Shown: in pieces, positions 49,527-60,936 of the stretch
Layout: every line of letters begins with the position of its first letter
Numbering within the stretch: position 1 is the stretch's first letter
DNA from: Eonycteris spelaea
Taxonomy: Eukaryota; Chordata; Mammalia; Chiroptera; Pteropodidae
Length of the DNA: 64,000 bases
Assembly: GCA_003508835.1 (NCBI GenBank)
Contig: PUFA01000164.1
Coordinates: forward strand, 1,860,001-1,924,000
Direction: 5' to 3'
Translations under genes and position numbers: made by a program
Notes under the pieces: model-generated
Databases searched by the model: none
Told to the model about the DNA's origin: nothing
What the model saw: the letters and a program-made list of their open reading frames with translations, nothing else

Positions 49527-50635
49527 TTTTTTCTCATCTTGCCCATTTTTAAGTACACAGTTCAATAGTGTTCACTATATTCACATTGTTGTACGAGATA
49601 TCGAGAACTTTTTTATCTTGTAACACTGAAACTCTATAACCACTGAACAACAACTCTCCATTTTTTCCTCCTCCAGCACCTGGCAACCACTATTTTATTT
49701 TCATTTCTATGAGCTTGTCTACTTTAGACACTTTGATATAAATTGAATCCTATAGTATTTGTCATTTTGTAACTGACGTATTTCACTTAACATAATGTAC
49801 CCAAGGTTTGTCCATGTAGCATGTGATAGGATTCATTTTTTTAAGGCTGAATAATGTTATACTGTATATATACACTACATTTTATCTATACATGTACCTA
49901 TTGATGGAAGTTTGGATTGCTTCTACCTCTTGGCTATTGTGAATAATGCTGCAATGAATCTGTGTGTGCACAGATATCTCTTAGAGATCTTGCTTTCAAA
50001 TTTTTTGTGTATATGCTAGAAGTGGGATTGCTAGATTATATGGTAATTCTATTTTTAAGCTCTTGGGGAACCTCCATGCTATTTTCCGAAGTGGTCATAC
50101 CATTTTACATTCCTATCTAATGTCCTAACACTTATTATTTTGTGTATTTTTGATAGTAGCCATCTCAATAGGTATGAAGTGACACCTCGTTTTTAATTTG
50201 CATTTCCTTAATAATTAGTGATGGCAAATACATTTTCATATGCTTGTCAGAAATTATATATCTTCTTAAAAGATATGTCTATTCAAGTCCTTGGTGCATT
50301 TTAAATTGGGTTATTCTTGTTTGTTTCTTAAGTTGTAGAAGTTACTTATATATTCTGGACATTAAACCTTAAAAATGTATAATTTGCAAATATTTTTTCC
50401 CACTCTGTAGTTGCCTTTTCATTTCCACACTGTTGATTGTTTCCCTTAATGCACACAGTTTTTATGTTTTATGTAGTCCTGTTTATCTACTTTTGCTTTT
50501 GTTGTCTGTGCTTTAGGTCTTATGTTTAGGTCTTCATTTCATTGTCAGTTAATTTTTTAAATGTGGTATATGATAAGGGTCCAACTTCATTCTTTTGATG
50601 TGGACATCCAGCTTTTCCAGCACCACTTTTGCAAG
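49527..50635 (-). mobile_element. L1 3' portion, antisense, abutting the host L1
   Basis: Begins with a T run, then 'catttttaagtacacagttc' (reverse of L1 3' UTR) and 'cctccagcacctggcaacca'. It passes into ORF2 C-terminal DNA ('gaagtgggattgctagatta' at 50,020) and ends near 50,635 ('atccagcttttccagcacca'). The 3' UTR is shorter than in the copy at 22,831: the A-tail follows directly after the 'acacagttcaat' block. Confidence 0.85.
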
Positions 50636-50755
50636 ATGAAATCTGTTGCAAAGCAATGCGAATATGGTTAATATTATTGAACTGTAAATTAAAATAGTTA
50701 AGATGGTAAATTTTATGATATATGATTTTACCACAGTTTAAAAAAAATTTAAAAT
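50636..50755 (+). mobile_element. L1 3' UTR end fragment, sense
   Basis: 'attattgaactgtaaattaa', 'atagttaagatggtaaattt' and 'atgattttaccacagttta' followed by A-rich DNA give the last 100 bp of an L1 3' UTR in plus orientation. It overlaps in map position with the 3' end of the antisense L1 on its left, so the two are separate insertions or a rearrangement, not one 5'-inverted copy. Confidence 0.7.
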
Positions 50756-50844
50756 GTTACTTTCTAATAACTACAATGTTGATGTTAACTTTGGCCTCTA
50801 AGAACTCATATCATAATTTGTACAATGCTGTACTTCAGATCAAT

Positions 50845-51545
50845 GTCCCAAAAGTATTGTCATAGGACCTGAGGGGGTCCTTCTCAGGGAATGTGTGAGG
50901 TCAAACTATTTTCAAGTAAACTAAGATGTATTTGTCTATTTAAACTCTTATTCTATTTCACATGCACAGTATTGACTACATGACAAATCACAATTATCTG
51001 GAAATGCCATTATAATCTTCTTTTTATCAACTACATATTTATATAAAGCTAGAAAGTCTTCATATACTTTCACCAGAAAACATATTATACTATTATGAGA
51101 GCAGTAGCAGATATGAGAATCCAAAAACTTCTATTAAGCCAGACATTAAAACAATACCACTTTTATCTTTATAGCAATTAGGGAGAATTTTATTTTTTTT
51201 AAAAAATAAAAAAAATCATATTTTGCATTAAAATATATTATTTGACACCACATATAGTGTTATTACAGTCATTTAAATGTGAATTAATGATAAAAATGTG
51301 AATATACTAACAATCTGAGTAGTATACTAATAAATGGTTAGGATTGTAAAATTCATTGTGTATTTTACAATAATTAGAAATTAAAAATGAATGAATATAT
51401 TTTAAAATACTCAGTTTTTAATTTCTAATACTATAAATATTAATAATGAATATAATCCACATAAACAAAAAACTCCTAATAATTTCACTGATTTGTGAAT
51501 ATAAGTGTTCTAAGACTAAAACATTTGAAAAATGATGCTTTAAAC
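50845..51545 (+). mobile_element. Internally deleted hAT (Charlie-type) transposon
   Basis: The left end has 'gggaatgtgtgaggtcaaac' (50,898) with 'ctattttcaagtaaacta'. The right end has 'ctcagtttttaatttctaat' (51,410), 'aatccacataaacaaaaaac' and a terminal 'catttgaaaaatgatgc', matching an old hAT element that ends 'aagtttgagaaccgctg'. The middle keeps transposase C-terminal coding DNA. About 700 bp remain of what was probably a 2.5-3 kb element. Confidence 0.75.
51000..51165 (+). pseudogene. hAT transposase C-terminal remnant
   Basis: Read forward, the sequence gives a decayed (L)PFPTTYLCEAGFSSYT-like start (here FLSTTYLYKARKSSYT, from 'tttttatcaactacatattt') and DNA for …EADMRIQ…SIKPDIK ('gcagatatgagaatcc', 'attaagccagacattaaa'). 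This is the hATC dimerisation region of Charlie/ZBED5-type transposases. Stops and a frameshift break it and the N-terminal zinc finger and catalytic parts are missing. Not functional. Confidence 0.7.
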
Positions 51546-52139
51546 ATCTTTGTTATTTTAGCCTATTATTAAATTAGTATTAAAATCTACTAACAAAATA
51601 AGAGGCATCATTTCTTCAGAAAAAAATATAACAATAATTGTCTTGAAACAATAAAAGTTAACTTTTTTATTATTTACCAATTCTGTTTTGTAAACAAAAG
51701 CTACAAACAGCTGTGACAGCAGCACCAAAAATATCTGGCATGCTTAGCAATTAAAATCAGTGTTTCCACCATTTCATTGCACAAATCAAGTTTTTCTCAT
51801 GTATTCATAAAGTACGTTGTCTATGAGTTTTCTGAATGAAATAGAAAGCTCTTCTCCAAAAGAGGGAAAATGGTTGTTTCCCTCAGTAAACACAAGAAAT
51901 TTTAGTCTTTAAATAGATACTACACATGGCATGCAGTAGATCTGAATTTCTCATCTATTTTGCCTTTATATTGTGAACTCAGCAAATAGCAATTTTCTTT
52001 TACATACCTACGAAACAACACTATTGTTATTATAATAAAAGGGACTGAGAAAGAGAAAATGGCAACAGCTTATTTTTCACTTCCTCTGTAAAAAGAAATG
52101 TAATTGTTAACAATTGTTTACTATATTGCAGATATGAAA
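51546..52139. other. Unassigned stretch
   Basis: AT-rich, no element recognised between the hAT and the probable LTR. Confidence 0.4.
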
Positions 52140-52563
52140 TTTAATAAACAGAAACCTCATTTAAATTGGAGTTAGAGGGGCTTTAGGGAAAACTCTCATA
52201 TCATACTACTCACAGTCAATTACTCCAAACAGGAACAGACATACTTTCCATGTCTAACTTGAAGATATTTTTCTACTATACTACTCCACCAGGGTGAAAG
52301 ACCATCTTTTCCTCTCTGTAACCACTCAGCCAATGAAAAGCCACTACACCTCAAATTCCCAGTTTCCTCCAATGAACTCTTTGTTTACAACAGCCCCTCT
52401 GAACTCCCCCTTCTCTCCATAAGAGGACATTTCTCTCCTTTGTTCTCCAGACTTGCGCATTGATTCTCATTTAGACCACATGTCTCAGATTGTAATCCTT
52501 TATTGGTCCTGAATTAAACCCATTTTCCTGAAGAAATATATGGCTGCGTACTTGTTTCAGGTT
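52140..52563 (+). mobile_element. Probable solo LTR of an endogenous retrovirus
   Basis: More C-rich than its surroundings and organised like a gammaretrovirus-type LTR: a U3-like part with 'agccaatgaaaagccactac' (CCAAT box, 52,328), a TATA-like 'ctctccataagaggacattt' (52,413), a 'gtctcagattgtaatccttt' block, then a polyadenylation signal ATTAAA (52,511) with a downstream T-rich block, ending near 'tttcaggttaaca'. No gag, pol or env DNA lies on either side, so it would be a solo LTR. Exact edges and target duplication were not found; the retroviral family is not named. Confidence 0.55.
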
Positions 52564-52886
52564 AACACCTACCAGTTGTATTTGCAGTAGTTCCGTACAT
52601 AAAAAATAAATACCTTTTCCTAAGGCAACAACAACAAAATTAGCATTATAGAATTTGGCAAAAATCTATTTTTATCTTTAAAAAAAAAAAAACTGGATTA
52701 TGTGGGTTTTCATAATCTGGATATAGATGGCAGTACTCAAAAACTGTTTTATGAAACCTATGAATTCTTTTACTGTTTTATCTCTGCCACTCACTCTTCC
52801 TTCCTCAGTTTCCTTTGCTTTCCATTAATAATGGTTTTGTTATCTTTCAACAATGTGAGTCGCATAGGGAGTGGTTCTTTTAGAGC

Positions 52887-53104
52887 AAGAGTGACAAATG
52901 TTTTCTGTAAAAGGCTACGTAGTAAATACATTCAGCTTTGAGGTCCAGGCAATCTACTGCAACTAGTCAACTCTGACATTGTATCAGAAATACAGCCATA
53001 GGCAATGCATAAATGAATGAGTATGGCTGTGTTTCAAAAAATTTTATTTACGAAAAGATGTTGGAGGATGAAACACAGATTTGGCCCATAGTTTTAGAAC
53101 CTGT
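52887..53104 (+). mobile_element. MER5A-like hAT element
   Basis: 'gtgacaaatgttttctgtaa', 'gtagtaaatacattcagctt', 'gtatggctgtgtttcaaaaa' with 'attttatttacgaaaag' and 'agatttggcccatagtttta' follow the full order of MER5A. Flanking octamers TTTAGAGC (52,879-52,886) and CTTAGAAC (53,105-53,112) agree at six of eight positions, as expected for an old hAT target duplication. Confidence 0.85.
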
Positions 53105-53112
53105 CTTAGAAC

Positions 53113-54339
53113 ATTGCTTCCTATTCTCTCCCCATCAGTAAATCAGTGCGTGGTAATTAGGTCATTGTATGTTTCCATACCAGAATTGTCTCATTTGAGA
53201 AACAAACATTTGTTTAATGAATAGATCACTAGCAATCTCTTAAGCATATGAAATGCTGCTGCTCTTTATTATTATTCACAAAAATCTCCCTTACCCCTTT
53301 TTAATTTTGGCCCAGAAACATGAACCTTTCCCTCTCACACATTTAGACCAATTTGGATTTTGGTTACTTTAACTATTCATTGACAGTCACGACCCACTTA
53401 ATGGACATTATTACTTTGTTATCCAGTCAAGTCTGAAGAGAATTTTTCTTCTACCTTCTATACTTGCTAAAGGTCACATATAGAAAATAGAATTTCACAA
53501 ATTTCCAAACTGCCTAAAAGTATACTCTGTGGTAAGTAAATCCCCACAGTTATAAACACGGTTCTAGGGTTGCCATTTAGAAATATACTGCATTTTGCAG
53601 TCCAATGGCTCAGTAAAAGCAATTTTTATTTTTACCTCCTGTATCAACCTGTGTGAAAGTCTTTCCATGTCAGAGAGGCAATAGGAGGCAAACATTAAAG
53701 TACTTTTTTATTTTACTGTTAGAAAAACAGTCCTCAGAACACTGTCTATCTCAAAATGTTGACAGCGAAAGAACCAGTGGGAAGTAAGCTAAAAAGCAGG
53801 TTACTACACTGCAATACATGTTTACATATTAAAACATCTCTAATATCAAATTAATAGAAATTGTTAATGAAATTCCAGCTTTTTCAATTATTTTTTTATT
53901 TATATCCTATTTCAACCTCTCCTATCTTCCTTTAATCTTTTTTTTACTTATTCTCTTCTATCTCAAACTACATTTTGTACATTATCATTCTCAATGTTTT
54001 TTTCATAAGTGCATACAAAATTATGCATGTTTACAAATTGTGAGAAGAAATTCAAAGTTCACTGAGGATTAGGAATAGAGTTTGATTGTTTCACTACTGT
54101 AAAAGTCAATTTTCCTTTCTATCTCTGTTTTTCTTTTACCTTTTGCCCTTCTCTGGTCTTTCTATGATGGTCAAAACTTCCAGATTTTTGACTTTTTAAA
54201 TTTTATCATATATGAGATTCCTTTCATGCCTTTTAAGGCCATTAATAATTTAGTTCCAGCATAATTAGCCAGTTCCAGAATGTTTTCTCTACTCAAGGCA
54301 CACTAAGCACCTTATCCTTGAGGACCCTAAAGTAATTCC
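53113..54339. other. Unassigned stretch
   Basis: No element or gene recognised. Confidence 0.4.
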
Positions 54340-54915
54340 TAATATGTGGTTGCTCATATTGAGTAATTTACTAATAATAATGAGTCAATTCAATGTCTAT
54401 CTTCTCATTAAAACCTAGTTCAAATCTCAATCCTAGAGATATCCTCTCTGTGCCTACTTCTTGATTTCTGTTCCTTCTCACCTCAACTCTCTCACCCAGT
54501 GTTCTGTCTTCATTTATGCCACTTTCACTATTCTGCCCTCTTGAACATACACTCCTGCCATGTGGCCTTTGCACCTGACTTCTCTGCTTGAACTATGCTT
54601 TTCCCATTATCCTCATGACCATTGCAGCTTCTTTACTTCCTATAGATTTCTAAACAGTAAACTGTACACTGAACACCTTATCAAAATTCCTCATACTATC
54701 CTGTTTACATTTCATATGGCTCTTTCCTTCTCATTGTTTCCCTTCAGCATTCTTTATGCATTAATGTTCACTTATTTATCTTTCTTATTGTCTGCTCTAC
54801 TATACTTTAACCCTGTGAGAACAGGTATTTCTATCAGTTTTGTTCAATACTATATGCTCAACACTTAGAAGAGCACCTGAAATAAGGTTCTCCATTGACA
54901 TTTGCTAAATGAATG
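54340..54915 (+). mobile_element. L2 3' region
   Basis: 'gcctttgcacctgacttctc' (54,564), 'actttaaccctgtgagaaca' (54,804), 'ttctatcagttttgttcaat' and 'cacttagaagagcacctgaa' then 'tttgctaaatgaatgac' give the ordered 3' part of L2. The 102-codon frame at 54,560-54,868 is a reading of it. Confidence 0.65.
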
Positions 54916-55079
54916 ACTATCAGGAGCATGGTTTAACACTTCATATTTCACCTTGCTTTCCTGGCACTTATTACTCCCTGCATGATACTAATCTGATTCA
55001 ATTAGACTGTCAGAAGAGGTCATGGCCTAGGTTTCATCTTTTTGTGTTCTGAAAATGTCTAGAACAGTGCTAAAAAATA
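54916..55079. other. Unassigned stretch
   Basis: Nothing recognised. Confidence 0.4.
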
Positions 55080-55206
55080 TAAAAACATATAGATAAATAT
55101 AGATAAGATATAAATATAGGTCAGATATAGATATATAGATATAGGTGACATAGATATAGATGATAGCTATAGGTATAGATATAGGTAGATAGATATAGAG
55201 ACAGAC

Positions 55207-55255
<49 letters not shown>

Positions 55256-55262
55256 TAGATAT
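55080..55262. repeat. GATA tetranucleotide array with (GATA)12 core
   Basis: Imperfect ATAGATA/TATAGG units from 55,080 lead into a pure (GATA)12 run at 55,208-55,255. The purity gradient suggests growth at the right end. It offers many GATA-factor half sites, but the array is most simply a microsatellite. Confidence 0.95.
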
Positions 55263-56929
55263 TTAAGGTCTTATAGTGAAAAAGAGTTGAAGTGAAAGAG
55301 AATGTGACTTTATCAAAAATAGAGTAAGCTCACTCGTTAGTTTCTGGGAAATGTATTTCTGGTTAGAATAAAGAATTAAAAACCAAATTCCATTTACCAC
55401 CACCTCTCCTCAGTAATGCTTTATCCCTACTGAAACATTGAGACTAGATAATGGAAAGAAAACAAAGGTAAGAGGACCAACAGAAAACTGAGGGATGGCT
55501 GAGGAGAACTTTCCACACCTATTAACAAAATCCAAGTCAGCATTCTATCCAGAACGAAAATAACTTCACACAATATTAAATTAAAATAATTCTTACCAGT
55601 TTCAGAGCCTATGGGTGTCATACTTTAATTGTACAGAAACCTACATTTTATTTTTGTTAAATATTTTTCTCCACTTAGGAACATTATTTCCTAACAAAAG
55701 TCCCTAAATTTACATAGTGACCTCAATCTAGCAGTTAGAAGAATCTATGTTTTAAAGCATGTATAGTAGCTGATGCAATAATAAATCAACCCCAATTAGT
55801 GTAGTAGTGACTACCAAGCAGCCTCGCGAAGTTAGAAATCTGTGGGTACAAACTTAGAAAGCTCACCTGCTGAGAATGTTGTCTACAATTCAGCTGTTAA
55901 GCTTGTTTTGTTTTCACGTAGCTGCAGAGCATATAAGAGCCAACCGTTATCTAAGCTGAATCAGCTATCCAAGGGATCTACTGTTTTGGCAAACAGACCT
56001 CCCCAAATCAGTTCTGTCCTGTAAGTGTGACACTGCTGCTGTGATATTCTTTTTAAGAGGAAAACTCTAAATCTATCATTTGAACACAAAATAATACAAT
56101 GTACACTGACAACAATTAGAATTATTACACCAAGAAGTGAGATTTAGAATAAGAAAAAAGAACCCCGAAAAAAAAAGTGTGTGCACATGCGCACACAACC
56201 TCTCCCCAAATCTGCTCCTCCCCCCTTTTTTTTATCACCTTGAATTGCTCCAAATGAGATCTTTCAGTCTCATGTCATTATCCAACAATAATCTCCAGTC
56301 CTTCCACTCTTGAACATTACTTCTTATGCAATTTCTTTTCAATTAAATAACTTTAATTCACCCAATCCTCCATTTTTCACCTAATATATAAAATTTCTCT
56401 GGTCTCACCTCTTTTTGTGCTTGGCTTACCCTTCTAGAATAGTGCTCAAGAATGCTTTCAACAACCATGTCCTCCTGTCTTTACACTGCAATTGTGTGGC
56501 AAAATTGCAATTTTGACTCAATCCCACAATCCCTTTCTTCATACGTAGGCAGTTTCCTAAACTCTACTAAATAAAACCAAGCAACCATTCAGATTAATGA
56601 CACCAAAAAATAATATTCGAAGAGCTGGACCTTCAAATCTACTTAATAATACATTTATTTGTTCTTAGTTCCTTCTTTTATTCTCCACACTGACAGTTCT
56701 GTTTTTCAAGCTTTATCCTGTATCATAATCTTTTGGTAAATTTAGTTCAAGTAGAAAACTGAAGTAATTCAGAGTAGATACTTTCAGTTTACTGTCACTT
56801 TTACTTATTAACATACCCCTATCCATATTTTCCTTCTTTCTTCTATTCTTAGCTGAAGACAAGTCCCTCATTCTCTTTAGGGTTAGTTCCCTAATTTTCA
56901 CTGATTCAGAGAGATTCAGCCCCAAGTCA
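55263..56929. other. Mostly unassigned stretch
   Basis: No firm element. Within it, 55,929-56,025 has a TATA-like box and a good splice donor (see findings). From 56,200 the plus strand is pyrimidine-rich, a tendency shared with the following L2-like region. The frames at 55,427-55,621, 55,842-56,024 and 56,713-56,925 show no recognised domain. Confidence 0.35.
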
Positions 56930-57660
56930 ATGCCGGCAGGTGTTTCTCCTCCTCCTCCAGCCTCCCTACTGGCTCTTTCTCCTCATCCATAAATGTGACC
57001 TTTTGAGACTCTGCCACTCACCTAAGCATCTCCATCCCATAACAGCTAAAGTTCATAAAGAAATATTACCCAGCCATCCCCTCTCCTATCTTCACTCTTC
57101 TATCTTCCATTCACTTTTTCAATCTGCTGAGATTACTTTCTTCTTCTACCACTTTCCGTCCTGGGAACCTATCTGGAAATGAACCTATGATCTACATGAG
57201 CCTAAGCCAATGGACACTTTAAAGACCTGAACTCACTTAGAGACTATTTCCCATCTCCTTTGGCTACTCTGTTACCCCTGTGTCTTTTAGATCTCTAGGT
57301 CTCTGTCTTCTTCGCCGTATCCTTCTACGCTGAACTCATCAACCAATCCCAAACCTCTCTCAAAATATGTCTTTTCTCACGTTACTCCTTCCACTGCTTT
57401 AGTCAGTCATTTATTTCTGATCTTAATTCCATACTACCTCTTCCATACATACCTTCCAGTGAAAATATTCTTTCTTTCTTTTGGTCTCTCACTGTATCAT
57501 TACCTTTTCCATAGTACTTACTGAAACATCATATTAAAGATCTTTGTATCTCTCTTCACAAGTAAATTATAAAATACTTAATGGCAGATACCTGGTTGTG
57601 CCCATCTCTGTTTACTCTATTATACTTTTGACATAAATGGTGCTCAATAAATTAAACTAA
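56930..57660 (+). mobile_element. L2-like LINE region
   Basis: The final 250 bp are the surest: 'ccatagtacttactgaaaca' (57,510), 'gcccatctctgtttactcta' (57,600), 'gacataaatggtgctcaata' (57,631). The earlier part, with 'cctccctactggctctttct' (56,961) and 'catccataaatgtgaccttt', fits an upstream block of the same LINE but is weaker. The 80-codon frame at 56,940-57,182 belongs to this. Confidence 0.55.
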
Positions 57661-58264
57661 ATGTAAGTTCCATTTGCTCTTTATAGCTGAGCATACATTT
57701 TTCAGAAGCCAGATCTCACTTAAAAGTACCAGGAAACAAAATAATTACGTTATATAACATTTGTATTCTTGGATACCCTCAAGGAAATTTCCCTTCCTTT
57801 TATCAGTAGCAAATTTTCTTACTCACAGATTTCCTTCTCTACATTCAGAAATTATCAGCATAATAGTACCAAAGAGAAGGAAATTTAGTATCTATAAAAT
57901 CATTTGCTGAAAGATTTTTGTTTTAGAAACCTACTTGGCTTTACGTTTACTGCAAAGAAATTGGGAAGATAATTATCAGATTTTTCTTTGTATTTCAAAA
58001 TAGAGGAAGGAAGTTTTGGATTGAATGTCAATAAAAGGCCACATTTTCTGCCCTCTTGCCCTAGGGTATGCTCAGATTGGGCCAGACTCTCCCATAATCA
58101 AGTGATTCACCTCAGTTTTAGCTGATGAAATTCTCTTTAAAAAAAAAAAAGGAACACATGGTATCAGGTATCCAGAGTTTGGCATTTCAATATTGCTGAT
58201 CAAATTTTAATTCTAGCTTTTTTCAGCCCCATGTCATCAAGAAAGTCAGAGAGCATTTCTGAAT
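57661..58264. other. Unassigned stretch
   Basis: Nothing recognised except an A12 run near 58,140. Confidence 0.4.
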
Positions 58265-58365
58265 GAGCATCATATGCAGCATGGTAATAAAAATAATTCC
58301 TTTGTAAAAGAGTATTTGTTAGGATTAAGTGAGATGATGCTCCTGAAAGTATTTAAAAATATAAT
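58265..58365 (+). mobile_element. MIR fragment
   Basis: 'ggtaataaaaataattcctt' and 'gttaggattaagtgagatga' followed by 'gctcctgaaagtatttaaaa' match the MIR 3' third. Confidence 0.6.
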
Positions 58366-59654
58366 GCATTATTTATTTTTGGTAATTATTTCCATTTTCA
58401 AATTTGCTTCTCTTTTGGAATACCTTCCCATTTAGCCCTTTCAGCCATCTTGTTGGATCCAATTAGCACTTCTTCATTATTACACCACGATCATGATTGC
58501 TATGTTTATTTTCTACATATCAGCCCCGATAATGTTTTTCCATACAGACAGCTCCATGGATGTTGTTTTTTCTGTTTGAGTTCTACTAAGTAGATTAGTC
58601 TCTGAAAAAATTTATTTTTAAGAGGGATTTTTTATATCATCTTCATGCCTTATACTTTACCACTGGAAAATTATCATGGGGAATATTCTTGTGAATTCAT
58701 TAATAACACCTCAGTGACTAATGCTCAACACAAACCAATTAATGAAAGTAAGTATTCAGTGATGTGATATAATTTCAAACTTGTGCTTTATTGTAATTAC
58801 TCTGGGGCCTTAACAAGTACCATATGCACATTTAGTCAAGTTGGATAGCCTCAGATTTGGACAAATAACATTTTATTCCTTAGAACTCAGATTTTTCAGT
58901 GATTCTCTGCCTTTAGTACTTAGTGTCTGATGGTCTGAAATAGAGTTGATTGTCACTGTTAATGACTTCTTCACATAAAACCTACAGTTATGGGATTATA
59001 TTATTAATTACTTTGGTTTTCAAAGATAGTAATAGCACCCATGAGAGTTGTCAAAAAGCATCTAGTGCAATCAGAAATGCCCTATTCATTCAAGTATTCA
59101 AAATCATTTTTGGAAACATTTTAAAGAATTTATTATTTTTTCAATAAAGATATTATAAATCCCTCTTATATACTAAGACCAAATGTATTTTCTTTGACAT
59201 ATGCAAAAATATACTTGAAACAAGTATATCTATGGATATTAATATCAGAGTCCTTAAAAATAAAATCTATATTGAAAATATTGCTTTTCTTCCCATTTCA
59301 CATAGCTACTTTGCATAGTCTGAGAACAAACCAAATTATCTTTGACAATTTAACCATAAAATAGCATGATATCATGATATCAATATGGATAGAAAGAAGG
59401 TCTGTTTTAGATTAGAGGGAAAGATGCTTTTGTCGTGATAGATTTAGGAATCTTAAATTTATAGGTTAAATTTAGGATTTTAGGTAACAGGATCCATTTG
59501 TCACTGATTTAATAAATAGTGTATATTCTAGTGTCTACATTCCATGAAGTGTTATTCAGAAACTAGGAGTCTGCTATGTACTTGTTATCCTATTATAGAT
59601 CCTTTTCTTTGGTATTCCTGCAATATCCCATGCACATTCTATATTTGCGTTTAA
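58366..59654. other. Unassigned stretch
   Basis: No element recognised. The 65-codon frame at 58,950-59,147 has no domain. Confidence 0.4.
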
Positions 59655-59820
59655 TGCATAGTGTCTCTTTATATAATGTTTCTTATAAATATGAGCTCTT
59701 TGAGTGCAATGCCTTTCTTATTTATCTTCAGAACACTTGCACCTAGCCATAATGTTTGGCATACAGTATATACAGAGCAAAACAAAGAACGACTAAATGA
59801 ATAAATTAATAAATAATCCA
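59655..59820 (+). mobile_element. L2 3' end fragment
   Basis: 'atatgagctctttgagtgca', 'atttatcttcagaacacttg', 'aatgtttggcatacagtata' and a TGAATAAATTAATAAA-type ending are in L2 3' order. Confidence 0.55.
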
Positions 59821-60051
59821 CAGTCTACCATCTAAAGTAAAAGTGGTATTATTACTTTTGATTTTGACTCATTCTTTTTATTTCCTTATTTATTTCATTT
59901 ATAACCATTTTAAGTGAGACTATTACTACAATATTATATAAACTAAACTAAATAAAATATATTTGAATCTTTATTAGAAAGTACTCTATCATGACTTGTA
60001 TCCAGTTGTATGCTTATAAATCTTTAAGTATTGGCTCTCCAAAGAGTGGGA

Positions 60052-60123
60052 GCAACTCTTTAAACATCCTACTAACTGAGCTTTGAAAGAAGTCAAGAGT
60101 AATGGGAGCTATTTAATCCATAA
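60052..60123 (+). repeat. Dispersed 73-bp direct repeat, copy 1
   Basis: Matches 60,864-60,936 at about 90 percent by eye, sharing 'tctttaaacatcct' and 'agctatttaatccataa'. Similarity ends sharply after CCATAA. Family unknown. Confidence 0.8.
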
Positions 60124-60863
60124 AGAAAAAAAGATTAGTAGCATTTTCTGATTTCTGTGGCATAATATTCCTGCCATGGTCAATTTCAAGCTACCAACAC
60201 TATGTTGCTGGTATAGATTTTAGAAGAGATATGCACAACTGACTCTCCCATGTTGTGAAAGCAGATGCCAGGGCATCACTGGCTACTTCTATACTCTGTC
60301 CTGTATTATTAACTTGAACTAATTCTACTGAATTGAATTCTACTACAGGTTTTCATTTGCCCCTTTCAACGATTGACTCTAAGGGAACGGGTAATAAATC
60401 AATGGCGTTATAGCTGTAGGCTGCCAGGTTACTTAAAAGTGTTATCTTTAAATGTAATCCTTAAGATCACCAATGAACCACAAGGATAATCTACTCTTTT
60501 TCGGGAAGCATATTTTTAAAATCATTTAAAAAAACATAAAAAGTAAAATATGGATACTTTTGGAATCTATTTTTATTTCTGTTGGAGAAGGCTATAGTAT
60601 GATTAATAATTACATCCTTTTAAGGGGGAAAAGTAGACTATTATCTCTAAAATATCCTGCATTGTTTTATGTTAACTACTTACTTCCTCATTTCTCAATT
60701 AATTAAATTAATTTTTCAATTAATTTAAGTTTAGATTATATCTGCTAGTAAAACTCTACAACTTTAAACCTTTGTGGTAAACCACATTTACATATTTATG
60801 CATTTTAGGTACCTTGGTTTCTGGCTTACAGTTATTAAAATCGAAAGAGAAAAGATCAGCTCA

Positions 60864-60936
60864 GCAGTTCTTTAAACATCCTACCAACTGAGGCTTTGAA
60901 AGAAATCAAGAGTAAAGAGAGCTATTTAATCCATAA
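60864..60936 (+). repeat. Dispersed 73-bp direct repeat, copy 2
   Basis: Second copy, same orientation, one G longer in the middle and with about six substitutions relative to copy 1. The flanks are unrelated to those of copy 1. Confidence 0.8.

Noticed and set aside
49527..50755. Reading the antisense L1 and the sense 3' end as one twin-primed L1
   Set aside because: Both pieces contain the same terminal part of the 3' UTR, which a single 5'-inverted insertion cannot produce.
54371..54868. 67- and 102-codon frames on opposite strands
   Set aside because: They fall in an L2 3' region; pyrimidine-rich strands of such LINEs are poor in stops.
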